A DNA stretch of 64,000 nucleotides from Peronospora farinosa (GCA_947646735.1 CANTFK010000848.1:248001-312000), one strand, 5' to 3'. Counted from the stretch's first letter, positions 40,965 to 53,721 are shown. A program made the numbers and translations. The notes: generated by a model not told the origin, from the letters alone.

Positions 40965-42960
40965 TCGGCGGCAAAATTTACATCGCTTCAACATTCTATT
41001 CAAGCTTCCTTCGACGTCGATCCCACACCGTTTGAGTGCATTTCTAAATTCTTCGACATCTTCAAGTACCGCACGATTCGCTTTGCGGTCTTCCATCCTT
41101 TTTCGTCACTTTGTGTGTCTATCTCGTGGCCTTGTGCACAGCAAAACAAATATCTGAACGCGTGCATATTGCGATCTGTAATAGACTACCCATTGAAATT
41201 GCTTCACATTTCGCTCACCTTTTGCACCTCTTGCAATAAGGTAATTTAAATCTCCTGCATCATCTATGTTGCGCTCGTCTCCAATCGGAATAAGTACCCC
41301 GTTCGCTGATTCCAGTCCAAACTCCTTTAACAATAGATTGATCGTGGCTCTTAAACCCATACATCCTTAATATACAACGAGCTCATCTCCATAAACATTT
41401 GTCTACAGCGCTCTGCTCGGTTCCTGTGAACAATTGGTCATCACTACAGACGCCAATTACTGTCGTTTTTGTACTTAAAATGCAGACGTATGCCCGTCGA
41501 GCATTGCTGAAATCCACCTTGGTGCAGCTTGTAATTAATTAATTTATTCCACAGTCGTCCGGCCTGCTTTAGACCTTAAAGTGACTTTTTTAGGAGTGCC
41601 AAATCATTTATAACCTTCGCCCCGAGACTCTTGAGCTCCTTGTCATCCAGAATTATACCCTTAAGCACCTTCATGTAGTGCTCCTTCTTTTCGGCCTTAA
41701 CTTACGCATTTGGTACATTGCCATGCCAAGCCAGTACATCCCATCGCCTGTAGAGCACCAGGATCCATTTTACCGTTCCCAAATCCATGACGGCGGCGAA
41801 TGTAAGCGTAAAGTTCACACCGAGCACTTGTTCGTTTCTGCGAACAACCAGACGAGCCTTATATCGATCGATGTATTCATTTAAGCCGGTCTTGGTCTTG
41901 TTGCGTAGGACATGCGCTCCTTTAGGTGGCACCACAATCGCACAAACGTCGTTGGACTTCAAGGCATCCAACTCCTCAGTCGTCGCAATCACCCAACGCT
42001 CTCGATGATCACTTCTGACAGCCTCACCATAAGTTAAGGATCTTGCACTATGACTGCGTTCACAACATTCCGTTGTTTTACAGAAGCTTCATTCAGTAGC
42101 TAATTGTTTTGTTGTTTGATGGTCGATCTTGTACCATGTCGTTCTCTAGCCCATCCGGACTTTCGGTCTTGATGGCCTTTCGTGACTCGTTTCTTAACAC
42201 TTTGGTGTTCTGTTTGACCATCAGTGTGTGTCTCCTCCTGACGGTTGACCCTCTACACCTTGGACTTGAGTTGTTCATTCTTCTTACCCGGCAGTGTTAC
42301 GATGTTTCAAACTTATTGTGCTACCACATCCACCTTGTCCTTGGGGATGTATACTTTGTACCCCATCTCGTCACTTTTGCCGATTATTATGGCCGCCTTC
42401 CCGCGCCTCTAAGTGACTTGATGCTTACATTGACATGCACCGTGCATGCAGAACCGAACACCACGATGTCGTTCAGCATATGCACTTTCTTCGTCAAAAC
42501 TTTATTGGAGATACACCACCAGGGTTCGACTTGGTTCTTCTCCGGTTAAGAATATACGTCGCGTTTTGCCCCACAAAGACAGAGGTAGGTTCGAGGCGAA
42601 CACCATTCTTTGTACCATACTCATGATAGTACGATGCATTTATTCATTCTTACCATTAGAAGGCCTGATTTGTGGCTCCGCTCACCTGAAGTGAGGCGAC
42701 TGTCGCCGTGCAAAATACGTCTCGTGTCTTAAACTCACCACACATTCGTGCGCAGCACGTGGATCCTTCAATTGAACCTTCGCATGCAAGAAAGGGCTTG
42801 ACCATGAAGGCAGCAACATCCTTGATTTTGGCCAAAAAAAACAGACGGCAATACTTCGACTGGTGGTCAATAAAGTGACAAAGTAGCGATTGCTCCAATG
42901 ATCTCGCGAAATTGTCGGACTTTTGAGGTCGGAGCAGATCACTCCAGCTCCTACGTCGAT
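40965..42960 (-). pseudogene. Copia-2a: integrase to RNase H remnant
   Basis: Minus-strand copia in correct order: integrase (FIDHQSKYCRLFFLAKIKDV, 42870), the linker GKSDEMGYKVYIPKDKVDVV (42390-42330), RT (PPKGAHVLRNKTKTGL, RYKARLVVRRNEQVLGVNFT, 41950-41790), then RLWNKLINYKLHQGGF near 41550, NIDDAGDLNYLIARGAKGE (41260) and RNase H (SDVNFAAERLGG, 40990). Many stops. Most similar in text to Copia-3, so probably an older relative. Confidence 0.78.
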
Positions 42961-43365
42961 GGGTGATGAAGCTCCCGTGTCTTTTTCGACTGTGCTCCTT
43001 TATCTTGATTTTCTTAAGTATAGGCCAGGCAATTCATGCTTGTCGTCTCCGTCAGCCATATAGCTAAAGCCGGGTCTTTGGCCATCTCAATCATAGTATA
43101 TAAGCATTAGATGACCTAACCGGATGGGTGTGCATTATGGTACCACTATAAGCAACCGAAACGGATACATATTCACGTGAGTTAAGTACAGCAATCACCT
43201 CCTGCCGCTACGAGCTTGAAATTTTGTTACCAAGTCCAACAATCAACACATTGTTATGGAGTCGACATCTATAACGGGTACACCCCAAATCCCGAAGGTC
43301 AACACACACCTCCCTCCTCGATACTAACATTACAAATGTTTAAGCCTCGATCCATATGAGATGAT
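42961..43365. other. Unassigned, probable copia debris
   Basis: Continues from Copia-2a but no block can be named with confidence. Confidence 0.3.
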
Positions 43366-43655
43366 ATTACGAGCTATGGAAGGTCCTACACCAGTATCGG
43401 CTTTAATTTATGAAGCAACTATGGTAGCGGCAGGTGAGTATTAAGTATTAATTAGCACGTTGTTCACCGATGTTTGAAGAATGAAAACAATTTCTATACC
43501 TACGTTTATTGTGGAAGCTAAAAATTTATCACAAACAGGTACTCATTTTTTATGGCAAATCATCAGCTATATAATGTTTGGGTACTGCTCATGCTTTCCT
43601 TATAATTATTAGCGAAGCCTGCTTTACTTGGTAATTTTGGTAATTGGTCTATTTC
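43366..43655 (+). pseudogene. Mitochondrial DNA insert (nad5 and cox1 fragments)
   Basis: Locally AT-rich. 43366-43440 translates to RAMEGPTPVSALIYEATMVA, the signature of NADH dehydrogenase subunit 5 (usual text DAMEGPTPVSALIHAATMV). 43551-43650 contains NHQLYNV, TAHAFL and PALLGNFGNW pieces in shifting frames, the signature of cytochrome oxidase subunit I. Both are short, broken and adjacent, unlike any mitochondrial order I know, so this is a nuclear mitochondrial insertion made from two pieces or later rearranged. Confidence 0.65.
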
Positions 43656-43689
43656 TTTTAAGATGGGAGCTAAAAAGCCGCTCCAGACC

Positions 43690-45435
43690 TACCTTACACT
43701 CCCCGAAAGGCAGGAGAAATCGGCCTAGTTTCCGTCCCCGTCACCATTAAAACACAGCGGAACAAACATGCCCTGCTGGCACTTACTCGGCCGAAGGATG
43801 TGTATCTCACAACGTGAGTGTCCTGGATTCAGCAGATTGCACGTAACACGAGCGTCAGCCCGCATCGACACGCGTAAAACACATCGTATCGCCGTCTTTC
43901 GAGCGGCATCCTAATTTGATTAATGAACTAGGCTGCACATTAAGGCCAGATATCGCGCAAAAGGAGGTAATCCTAGAACGAGTACGGGACCATCTACCTA
44001 ACCTTCGGTCATCATCAACCAGTTGGTGGGAAGACAATGACTGGATACTACACCTCTCCGGGCCTTTTCTCTGTCGGCCCCAGGGGGTTAAGTTTTGGCC
44101 CCAGGAGATTAAAGATTTCTGGAAGACTTTTTAGTGAAGAAAAAAACTGGCTTCTCACACCACAATCGTCGGAGCTGTACAGATCCAAGTATGACAGTTT
44201 TGGTGATGTCTCCCTCGAACACCTCCACATCCAGCGGACTGGCCCGAAAGAATACGTCTTGAGCAGCATTGGCACGGACGTCCCGCCTCCCACCATTCGC
44301 ATGCGAAACTTTAGGAATGGGCGATCATAGTCTTACTTTTGTCGCCTGGATAATTTGTTAGGATGCCCAATCCCATTGCGGCTACGGCAACAGCCACCAT
44401 TCACGCAAGCCATCTCATGGGAGCTGGTCGGACCAGGCAAGGCTCGTTTTTTTACTCTCACACTTACTTCTAATCACCCTCAGAGTTGAGAGCTCTCTTA
44501 ATGCCACAATAGCATAACTTGGTTTGTACTCCGCCGCTGGTCAAGGGTAAATCGCAGATACTTACCCAGCTGGTGGAGTGCAAGCTCAGCCGACATGGTG
44601 GTGCCTTTATTTGTCAACCTACAGATTCACCACTATCCCGGGTACGCACCGCCTACGGCTCTTAATCATCGACTATTCGCTTTCTTATAACAGCAAGCTT
44701 TTAAAGCGACAAAGCGCTGTCTCGCAATAGCGCTGAAGAAGGTCATCGATCGGCTAGCCACCAAAAGCCGGACCACGCGGTGGCAAAGAACAGCTCTGAA
44801 TTTCACGCCGGCTTAGATATGGGATCATGGCCATGCGGTAACAGAATATCAGCTATAGAGCGATACCACCACGATACCAGGCAGCTAAACTATTGGTAGC
44901 AAAACCGGCCCCCAGACGGATCATGCACGTACCTGGAATGTGTAGGACAAAAGAAACTCAGAAGCATCTTTTTGCGGATGTCCCCGTGCTTAGGAAATCT
45001 GGGCCCGGCTTATCAGTTATTAAAGGAGAGCACCTCAACATCCTACCCACCTACTGGAGTGGCTTGAGCACTGCGGATATTGTTGCGTACCACGCATCTC
45101 ACCGCAAGTCACAGCAAAGCTGTAAGCCTGGCACCCGGAAGACATAAATCAATTCGCCACAGCCTGGAGGACGATTTGGAAGGTCGCAGTGACCATCATC
45201 ACCACAATGCTCTGGCAACTTCGCGTGGAAAAGGTTTTTCAAAGATCAGATATCCCGATGCAAGCCAGTGAAGCTTTGATTCAAGGAAAGATTCAGCTCC
45301 AACTGAGGACACTCATCAAACGTCTCCATTGCAGGGCGGACACAGCCGTCCGTGGCGCCCAACTATCGGCATGCTCCAACATATCTATATCAGAACAGAG
45401 AGGTCAGTTCGGCGTTCATAGACGTGCTGTGGACG
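43690..45435 (+). pseudogene. LINE-like or unclassified decayed element
   Basis: Plus-strand peptides across several frames suggest one old reading direction: QRNKHALLALTRPKDVYLTT (43750), WILHLSGPFLCRPQGVKFW (44040), VPGMCRTKETQKHLFADVPV (44930-44990) and TMLWQLRVEKVFQRSD (45205). The KETQKHLF pattern near the end recalls the zinc-binding C-terminus of L1-type elements (ETxxHLF). No RT block was found. Weak call. Confidence 0.3.
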
Positions 45436-45440
45436 TGCTG

Positions 45441-46037
45441 TGTAGACGAGTACTTCGTAAGGAAGCTGCCACGTACTACGCGGGCACACCTTCGAGCAGC
45501 GTGAAGAAGTGGTTGTAACGTTTTACCTCGGGTGGTGGTGGTGTTGGTCGGCGCTAAAGCGCAGTACCAATTTTTGTCGGTCGCTTTGGAGCAAACCGCG
45601 CAACGAAATGCTAAGATAAAAGTTACACTTATGACACGCAGAAGCTTATACAGCTTCAAGTGCGCCGTGGGCAATATTTAGTAGATTTAAAACTGACTTG
45701 TATCTAATAAAAATTAACTAAATATAAATCTAACTACTAATTGGTTAATTAGACAAAAATTGTCTACGCGTTTCTGTAGAAGCGTATCCTTAGGTGCGAT
45801 CATTATACATTTAAGCTCGCTGATGATGTCTTTCCGAAGCGTCACCATGGCGAATAGTCCCAACTGAGCGTCATCCCCGTTGAATGTGAATCCATCCATG
45901 GATATCACATTCACAAAGGTGGGTCACATTGATGTGCCTCACCCAAGTGGTAGGTCTTAAGTACCTCGTATTCTTTTAGACTTTCCCGTTAAGTATTATA
46001 TACGTATCGGACTCACTGCAACTATTATCCTGTTACA
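45441..46037 (-). repeat. Solo LTR-II (597 bp), TSD TGCTG/TGCTT
   Basis: Plus strand starts TGTAGACGAG and ends CCTGTTACA. Flanks TGCTG (45436-45440) and TGCTT (46038-46042) match at four of five bases. Confidence 0.8.
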
Positions 46038-46121
46038 TGCTTCCAGCCGTAGGTAATGCCTGGACCCTCCAGCGTCGTTAGTGTGGTAAATTACCTACCA
46101 GAGATCTTGCATAACCAGTAA

Positions 46122-46800
46122 TTAGACAATCTGTTCTCTCTTAATCATTTGAAGATTACAAATTTTGAGGAACCACCCCATAAAGCAGCTAGCGAAATTT
46201 GCGGCGTACTGAACATCGAGAATTCGTATGGAGTTTACGACTTCAAGTGCGACAACCTCGATGTCGACAACTCCTAGCTTGATAATCCGCAGCATGCCTC
46301 CATCAGTAGCTGCCGTCAAACATTTATTCTGACAGTCTGTTAAGCCGACCAGCAGATATAAGTCGTTGAACAGATGTTTACTCGACCCACTGTAGAGGAA
46401 CCAATTGTTTTCTTTTAAGACTCCCACTATTACCAATTTCGGAGGTAAAGCTTGCGTTTGCAACCTTCTTGTTAAATGAGAGCACACGACCTGTTGTGTC
46501 CGACTTCCCCGCACCTGTAGCACTGCGCTGATCATCTTCACCAAAGATTGTCTCCGCCTTGACCGTATCCTTCGACTTCTTACTTGGCTCGACAACGTTT
46601 CCCACGTCGCTTTCAAGGTTCTTTGGTGGCGACTTCCGTCGGCTGCACAAAGTGCGCCAGTGTTTTCGCTTGGCGTAAAAGGTCGATACGATGTGTGTCC
46701 AACCTGGATAATATGGTCGTGCGCACGTGCGGATTCGCATAGTGGACGATTTTTTCCAGTAAGAGGCTGTCCGCCCCTCCGCATGAATCACTTACGGCCG
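46122..46800 (-). pseudogene. Copia-4: gag end and protease remnant
   Basis: Minus strand: a Lys/Ser-rich gag tail, then LKENNWFLYSGSSKHLFNDL (46410-46350; copia protease, SGSS where DSGC/DSGS is usual) and MLRIIKLGVVDIEVVALEVV and LDVQYAANF, the segment before integrase. Truncated at both sides. 46801-47670 has nothing I can assign. Confidence 0.65.
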
Positions 46801-47670
46801 TCAGATACAGGAAGTGGCCCGCCCAACTTCTTGAGTCGCCTTTGGCGCCGTGAACATCTTCATTTTCTTTTAATTCCCTTAGGAGCAGCCTGTTCTTTAG
46901 TATTTATAACGACCTAGTACTGCCCTCTTCGGCTAGGGCCTACAAATACCTGAACGGTCATGGCTATCGTGCAACGGACGGGCATTATGCCGGAGGTTCT
47001 GGGTGTCAATCAGTCCGGATAGCCCCAACTTTTTTGTATTGGATTTTACGAGAGACCGTACTTACTGGTCCCAGGGCGGGGGTACCAGTGAGAGAAGTGT
47101 TTGCCACATTGTTTTTTTGGACCTTGGGTTGGTCGAAGGGGGATTTGGACCTGCGCCAATTATGACACAGGACGTTCGGATAGGTCCGAGCATAGCCCGC
47201 GGGCTCTGCCAACTTTTCTCTAAGTACTGTTCTTCGGCCTTGTTAGGGTCGTCATTACGACGACGTGTCCAGCCTGATTAGCTGCACTGACATCACGCTT
47301 GATCTGGCTCATACCATATAAGACCTTAGTGCTTGCTGTTGCACTTGTGCAAAGGTTGTTAGAAGTAAGAGTAAAATATGTTAAGCATTAACGCGTTTTG
47401 TAAAAACTACAACATGCACTGCAACTTGACCATGTAAGTGTCAGATGTCATCCGTCTTGCCTGACCACCTCACATATTGCAATCGTATGCTCTTGTCCCA
47501 ACTCTCAAGTTGTTACTCAACCGACCAAATAGGTGGCGCCGTCCCATGGTTTTGCACTTGAAAACCTGACAACCTGTCGGAAAATGACCCTTTCTATTAG
47601 GCTTCTATGCTGCAACAGCAAAGTCGGTAAATCCCGAGAGCGTCACCGGCAACCCCTACACGTTTGAATC

Positions 47671-48267
47671 TTTGGAAGGGCACTCCTACGAAGTTGCCTC
47701 GTGCTACTTAGCACACACCTTCAGCACAAGCGAGGAAGCGGTTAGGCTGTCTTACCTTTGCGTGCAAGGGTGGTTGTGTGGTTGGTCGACTGCTTAAGCA
47801 GTCGTACCACCAGTTGCCACTCGCTTAAGCGAGAGTGCAACGAACTTTTGAACAACAAGTCACCAACGTCACGCAGAAGCTATCACAGCTTCTCGTACGC
47901 GGTGCGTATGTTTGAGCCAATTCAAAACTGAGCTATATTAAATGAGTTATAGTTAAATATAAACTTAACTACTGATTGGCTATATATGTATTGATCGGAT
48001 ACGCGATTTTTTAGAAGCGTATCCTGACGCATGAACATAACCTAGATTTAAGCTTGCTATTAAAGTCCTTCTGAGACGTCGCGATGCCTAGCTTCAACTA
48101 GCGCCATCCCTTCCCATGTGAATCCACAAATGGATATCACATTCACGAGGGTGGATCACGTTTGTGTATCGCATCCAAGTGACAGGTCAAAAGTAATCCT
48201 GGATGCTTTTAGACCTTAATTTAAGTATATTAATTAATGTTGACGTGTAACTAGATGCCCTGTTACA
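47671..48267 (-). repeat. LTR-II copy, left end degraded
   Basis: Ends CCCTGTTACA at 48267 and shares ACTCGCTTAAGCGAGAG, GACTGCTTAAGCAGTC and GGATACGC tracts with 13732-14332 in opposite orientation. The left terminus is too changed to define, and no target duplication was found. Confidence 0.75.
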
Positions 48268-48361
48268 AAACCGACTCTCCTATAGTTTCCAGTTTCGCTG
48301 TCAGAACGTTCCTTTTTCCTGGCCTGCTTTGTAGATCCCTGTGAGGCACTACACCACAATC

Positions 48362-48690
48362 TATACGATGTAGAAGGCAAGTTGGATTCTGTCATCCATT
48401 ACACAGGTCCATTCTCGCTCGCTAGCCTTCACTACCACTCATGCAACCTTTTCACTGCGCTCGCACCATACGATCCAACAGGCACGCGGTCCTTCCACTC
48501 GTCGCGGCTGCTCACTCCACACCATCGTGACTGCTCACGGCGTCGCACACGCCATCGCGACTGATGCCGTACGTCGTCTGCTTCTCTCTTTTCGCTGCAT
48601 ACTGAAACTCAGTGTGCCTGATACTGACCTTTCGCATCTTCAATGCAACTCTTGCGATCATGCATTCACACAGAGCTACTCCTATCAACA
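48362..48690 (-). repeat. Copia-3 3' LTR
   Basis: Minus strand starts TGTTGATAGGAGTAGCTC and ends ATCGTATA. A few differences from the 5' copy. Confidence 0.88.
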
Positions 48691-48727
48691 CTCCTCCTCG
48701 GGCACCTGTGTATTACCTCTTGGCGTA

Positions 48728-50776
48728 CTAGCCGACACATAGCAGCTCTCGTAGCGTTGCCGTCTTGGGCGAATCGAACACCTTGGTGAGCAATTCTGCC
48801 AGCATGAGTTCTGAGCGCACGTGCTGAGCCTCGATCACGCCGCGACGAGCGTAGTCACAGAGAAACTTTAATCGGACGTCGATGTGTTTCGCTTTAGTTG
48901 ATGTCGCCTCGCCGTTGATCTGGCAAATGGCGGCCTGATTGTCGATACGCATCGTCATTGGTAGTTCTGGTTCTATGCCGATCTCACGCAGCATTTCACG
49001 GATTCCTAGCAGCTCCCGTGCCACTTCGGATGCCCACGAATTCAGCTTCCATGGTGCTGAGTGTGATGCCACCTTGCTTCTTCGCGCACCAGGTCACAAC
49101 CATACCGTTGAGTTGCACGACGCCACCGGTGGTAGACTTGCGATCCTGTTTGTCTGCTGCACAGTATGCATCACTGAACGACTCGAGCGTCGGTGCGTCG
49201 CCCGCGTCGCGCTATGGCACCATCTCGATCTTCATTGCGATCGTCCCCTTCAAGTATCGTGCGATCCGCTTGGCGAGTTTCCAGTCGTGCACACGCGGTT
49301 GGTGCGTCTGTCGTGTTTCTTTGTGTACAGCAAACGACACGTCCGGTCGCGTGCATCGTAAGATCCAAAGTAGCGAGCCAACTAGAGAATGCAACGACCT
49401 GATCGTCGCGTGCTTGCCTGAGTTGTTACTGTTCAGTAGTTTGCTGTCAGCATCTTGCACATCGTACACGTCTGCTCTAATTGGCGAACGCGTGGTATTC
49501 GCGTCGCTTAATCCATTCTCTCGCAGCAACTCGACGATGGCCTCCTCTTGGTCCAAAACGTAACTCCCACTTGCCGTCTTGTTCACACGCATTCCGAGAA
49601 ACTTTGCAACTGATCGAGACTTTTGATCGAGAGGCACTGCATCGCGTCGAAAAACTGGTTTACGACTGCCGTAGACGTTCCAGTGATAAGTATGTCGTCG
49701 ACGTAGACTTCTAAAATCACAAGCTCTGCGTACACTCGCCTATAGATATATAATTAGCTGTCGCTGATGCACTTTGTGAACCCGTCTTCGACGAGTCGCT
49801 GATGCAACAGCTGACTCCAGAGTCGGCCGGCTTGTTTGAGGCCATAGAGACTTTTGCGTAGCTTTTTAGAGACAAGTCCTTAGTGCTCGTGACACCGAGC
49901 TCGCGCATGCGCGCCGCTGGTACGTCCATGCTGTTCGGGTGTGCAGTAAAATTTCGAGGTGCGGCTCCTTCGACGCTTTGACATACGAGTTCGGTATGTC
50001 ACCGTGCTGAGCTGGGACGCCCCACGTCGCAGCAAGTGCCAGGATCACTTTCACTGTGGACATATCCATTACCGCAGCGAAGGTCAGGAAGTAATCAACG
50101 CCAAAAACTTGCTCGTTGCCACAGTCAACCAAGCGGCCTTTGCGACGTTCGAAATCACCATCCGCGGTCGTTTGAGTCTTAAAGACCCACTTGGAATGCA
50201 AGACGTTGCTGTCACTCGGACGGCGGACAACTGTTTCCACACGTCGTTGGCCTCGAGAGCCGAGAGCTCCTCCTTCATCACCTTCTTCCAGTTCAAACAC
50301 TGCGTGCTCTTTATCGCTTCGCGGTAATTCTTTGGATCGGGTTCGAACACGTGGCTTACCACGTCGGTGCTAAGAGCGGCCTCGTCCTGGCTCGTAGCGG
50401 ACTTCTTTGACACTGCACGTGTGGCGATCGGTTGTCTCGTCCACTTGTGCATTTTCTTTGGCTTCTTGCTAGACGCCTTGTGCTCACGTTGCGTCTCATG
50501 CACTAGCTTTTGAGCGTCGCTGCTGGTGTTCGCATTTGCACGGTCATCTCTCTCGAGATCGCGCTGCAGTTTTGCTTTCTGCGCTGTTAGTAGTGTCTCG
50601 ATGTTCTTGACATGTTGTGTGACGTTAGCAACGTTGTCCTTGCGCAAGTAAACACGTAATCCTTTCGTCTCGTGGCTTCGACCAACGATGATGCCGACTT
50701 GAGGGTGATGGGCTAACGAGTCCTTCCGTGGATCACGGTACACCGGGCAAATGCGAGCCAAAGACGACAATTTCAC
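48728..50776 (-). pseudogene. Copia-3 reverse transcriptase and RNase H
   Basis: Upstream linker GIIVGRSHETKGLRVYLRKD, then RT pieces: SNVLHSKWVFKTQTTADGDF, GNEQVFGVDYFLTFAAVMDM, GVPAQHGDIPNSYVKASKEP, then FLGMRVNKTASGSYVLDQEE and LVGSLLWILRCTRPDVSFAV, and finally RNase H with DNQAAICQINGE and KHIDVRLKFLCDYARRG. Frames change at about 50100, 49900 and 49650. It ends in LRELLCVG then TAG just before the purine tract. Confidence 0.87.
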
Positions 50777-52065
50777 GTAGATCTGGAGCTCGCTTCGTCA
50801 GGATTTCAATTGGGGATGCGCGCTTCGTGTTCTCGCTCGTCGGGATTCTGTTGGGTATGTATATCGCATACTCAGCAGCGTCTCCCCAGAACGTCAAATG
50901 CAGTTCCGACGCAAAATTCATCGCCCGTGTCATGTCCAATACCGTCCAGTGCATACGCTCGGCTTTCCCGTTGGACGCCTGATTGCGCGCCTCACTCACT
51001 TGGCGAGCGAAACCAGTCTGCTTGCAAAACAAGTCGACGTTATGGTACTCTCCTCCGCCGTCTGTGCGTAACACGGCGGCCTTGCAATTGAACTCTTGCT
51101 CGAAGAAAGCGAGAAAATGCTCGAACTTCTTTGCAGCGGCATCCTTGGGTTTAGCCAAGAAGATGCGGCAGTAGTTACTCTTATGATCGACGAAAATAAC
51201 AAGATACCGATTCCGCAAATGATTAGCCGGTGTCAATGACCCTTTGAGATCGGAGTATATCACTCCGCCGACACGATCAATTGGAAAGTGCGCACCGGTG
51301 TCCTTCTTTCTTTAGCTGTTCTTCGTCTGTTTGCTCTGAGCACACGTGATGCACGTCAAACGTCTGTGACCCGTGATGCGAACCACATCCCGGGTTCTTC
51401 TCGATCATCTTGATTGTGACATAGACAATTACCCGAACCTCTGGTGGAAGTTCACGAGTGTTGCTTTTTGCACATCGGGCGACACATCTGCCGTCAAACC
51501 CTCCACAAGAGCAGCAAAGATCACGTCTGCTGTCTCGATCGCGCTGGACGTCTCGACGACCAGAAAACTATTGCGCATCGTAGCGTCAAACGCAACGTGT
51601 CCATCCGATCGCCGTACGACTTCACGCCCATCGTCAGTGCATGAGTGCGTACCCAAGCTGCTCGAGCTTCCCGTAGGTAAAAAGATTGTGCGCAAGACTT
51701 GGCGCGTAGTAAACGTCCGACAGCTCGATCTGACGCTTCTTGCCGCACTCTGTCACAAACAGGTGCATCCGTCCGAACTTCGTGAGCACGAGCTTCTTCT
51801 TGTAAGAAAGAGAGATCTCATCGTTGCACTGCTTGCAGATGATGAGTAAACGATCGTCGCTCACGATGTGGCAGCTGGAGCCGCTATCAAGGATCCAGTC
51901 GGAGCTCGCACCTGATCGTATGTCGTTCACTGCCAGCAGTAGCACTTCTTCGTTGTCGTCTTTACCCTTCTTCTCCTTCTTCTTTGAGCGGCATTCCTTC
52001 TTCAAATGCCCCTGCTTCTTGCAGTTGTGGCACGTGAGCGTTTCCTTGCGCTATATCGAGTCATT
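50733..52065 (-). pseudogene. Copia-3 zinc knuckle, protease and integrase
   Basis: From right to left: zinc knuckle CHNCKKQGHLKKEC (about 52035-51995), protease DWILDSGSSCHIVSDDRLL (51900, DSG intact), then VYYAPSLAHNLFTYGKLEQL, a pre-integrase part and integrase core (MIYSDLKGSLTPANHLRNRY, VIFVDHKSNYCRIFLAKPKD, LRTDGGGEYHNVDLFCKQTG, SNGKAERMHWTVLDMTRAMN). D, D and E catalytic positions are recognisable. At least two frame changes. Confidence 0.85.
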
Positions 52066-53717
52066 TCAGACTGCAACGACCTCGCGAGCCAGTGACTTGC
52101 CGGCACGACTGTCGACCTCGACTGCTTGAGCAAAGTGCGCAAGCTCCTCAGCTTGGCGCAAGTAGTCGAAGCGTCCTGCGTCGAACTTCGCCATGATCAC
52201 AGTCGACAGATCCGCCGACGCATAGTGTACTATGTTGTCTAGTGCCCAAACCGCGCCTCGGCGCCTCCTCCACACGCGTCGCTCGATGCGACCATGTAGA
52301 GATTGTGTTCAGGCCACGAACTCTTGTGGTCCTTCTTGGCCGTGAAAAGCTTCATCGATTGCGACGCTGTATCTTCTTCCGGAACGCTTAATACATGCGC
52401 TCCATGATGCGGTCGAGCGTCGGGAGCTGCTCCCACCAAACATCGACTTGCTTATTGTTGTAACGGGGTGAGCCCGTTACATAATATTAACACTTATATG
52501 AAGTGTCATTAAAATATTATTATAACTAATAATATTTGACAATATTATATTTTCTTATAATATTGTCCGTAGATCTCCGTGAAGTTGGAGTAGCCCTTTA
52601 ATTGGTTGTTATGGCCATCATATCAACCAACGCGCTGACCAATTACCGATGGACGCGCGCAATGAGTGGAGGGCAAGTCGTCAACATACATAGTTGTAGT
52701 TTAATATAGTTAGCATAGGTTATGACAGATTATTTTTACTAGATAGTTAACTATATTAAATACAGTTTTCTTTTCCCTCTTAACTAAGCGTTTGTTTAGT
52801 TGATAAGCTTCCTCTGCTCACGTGTACGTGAGGTTTTGAGGCACCTGCTTTCACTGTAATCAGTGAAAGTAGACTATACTGTTATCAGTATAGTCGGAGG
52901 GTGCCCCTTTACAATTGTAGTATCGCTCGGCGGTTCCGCCAAGATAATGCCCGAAGAGATCAACGTTGACATTTTCAGCCCACGGGAAGCCGCACGCCGC
53001 CTGTGAGAAGTTAACCGCACGGATGAACGAGCGTCCCCAATCCTGAAAGCTGGCGCCGAGTCCTTAATACAGTTCGGAACCGTCAAACTTTCGGATCGCG
53101 AGCTTGCGCCTGACGCGCGTCCGGCGTCCGATACTCTTGTACTGGCGCAGGTACATCAACCGGTGCTGTCGCTGCTTGTTGTTGCATTGGCGCATACGCT
53201 TGCTGTGCGTAGGCTTGCTGCATTTCCGGGGCCTGTTGCTACTGCTGCGGTGGCGGTTCTCGTAAACCGAGAGGCTCAAAAACGATTGCCCCATAACCGA
53301 AGCTCGCAGACGTGGCAGCGGAGCTGCTGGCGGCTCAGGCGATCGTTTTGGCGGCATGAACCCGAGTGCTTCGTGGTTCATTGGTACTCCACCATTCCCT
53401 CTGTCAAGAGCGGATCCAAACAGTCCACTGTCGATGGCGCCGCATAGGCGCTCGTTCTCATCGATTTGCATTTGCGACATCTCAAGTCGGTCCATGCGGC
53501 TCGTCATCTTATCGAGAGCAGTAAGAATCCGTGCGTTGATGTCCGAGTTCTCGCCTCTTTCGTGAGCAATAGAATCGACAACCATCGCAGCCGCTGGCGC
53601 AGCTGGTGTAGCAGCAGTTGCATCTGTCGGTGCGGCGGCTCTTTCGTGGCCGTCGTTAGCGACGCGTGCTGCAGTGCTCGGCGTGTCGTTCGTCTTAAAG
53701 CCAGGCATTAAACTCAT
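52066..53717 (-). pseudogene. Copia-3 gag, interrupted by a solo LTR-I
   Basis: Starts MSLMPGFKTNDTPSTAARVA at 53717. An Ala-rich N-terminus, a helix (INARILTALDKMTSRMDRLE), then a frame change, [20 protein letters not shown] and the capsid stretch [12 protein letters not shown], cut by the LTR at 52913-52459. It resumes with VDVWWEQLPTLDRIMERM, EHNLYMVASSDACGGG and AKFDAGRFDYLRQAEELAHF. The missing join is continuous once the LTR and one ATTGT copy are removed. Confidence 0.8.
52459..52913 (+). repeat. Solo LTR-I (455 bp), TSD ATTGT
   Basis: Starts TGTAACGGGGTGAGCCCG and ends GTGCCCCTTTACA. ATTGT at 52454-52458 and 52914-52918. Opposite in orientation to Copia-3. Confidence 0.92.
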
Positions 53718-53721
53718 AATC

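Noticed and set aside
47003..47281. 92-codon plus-strand ORF between LTR-II copies
   Set aside because: No similarity to any family recognised; composition matches surrounding debris.
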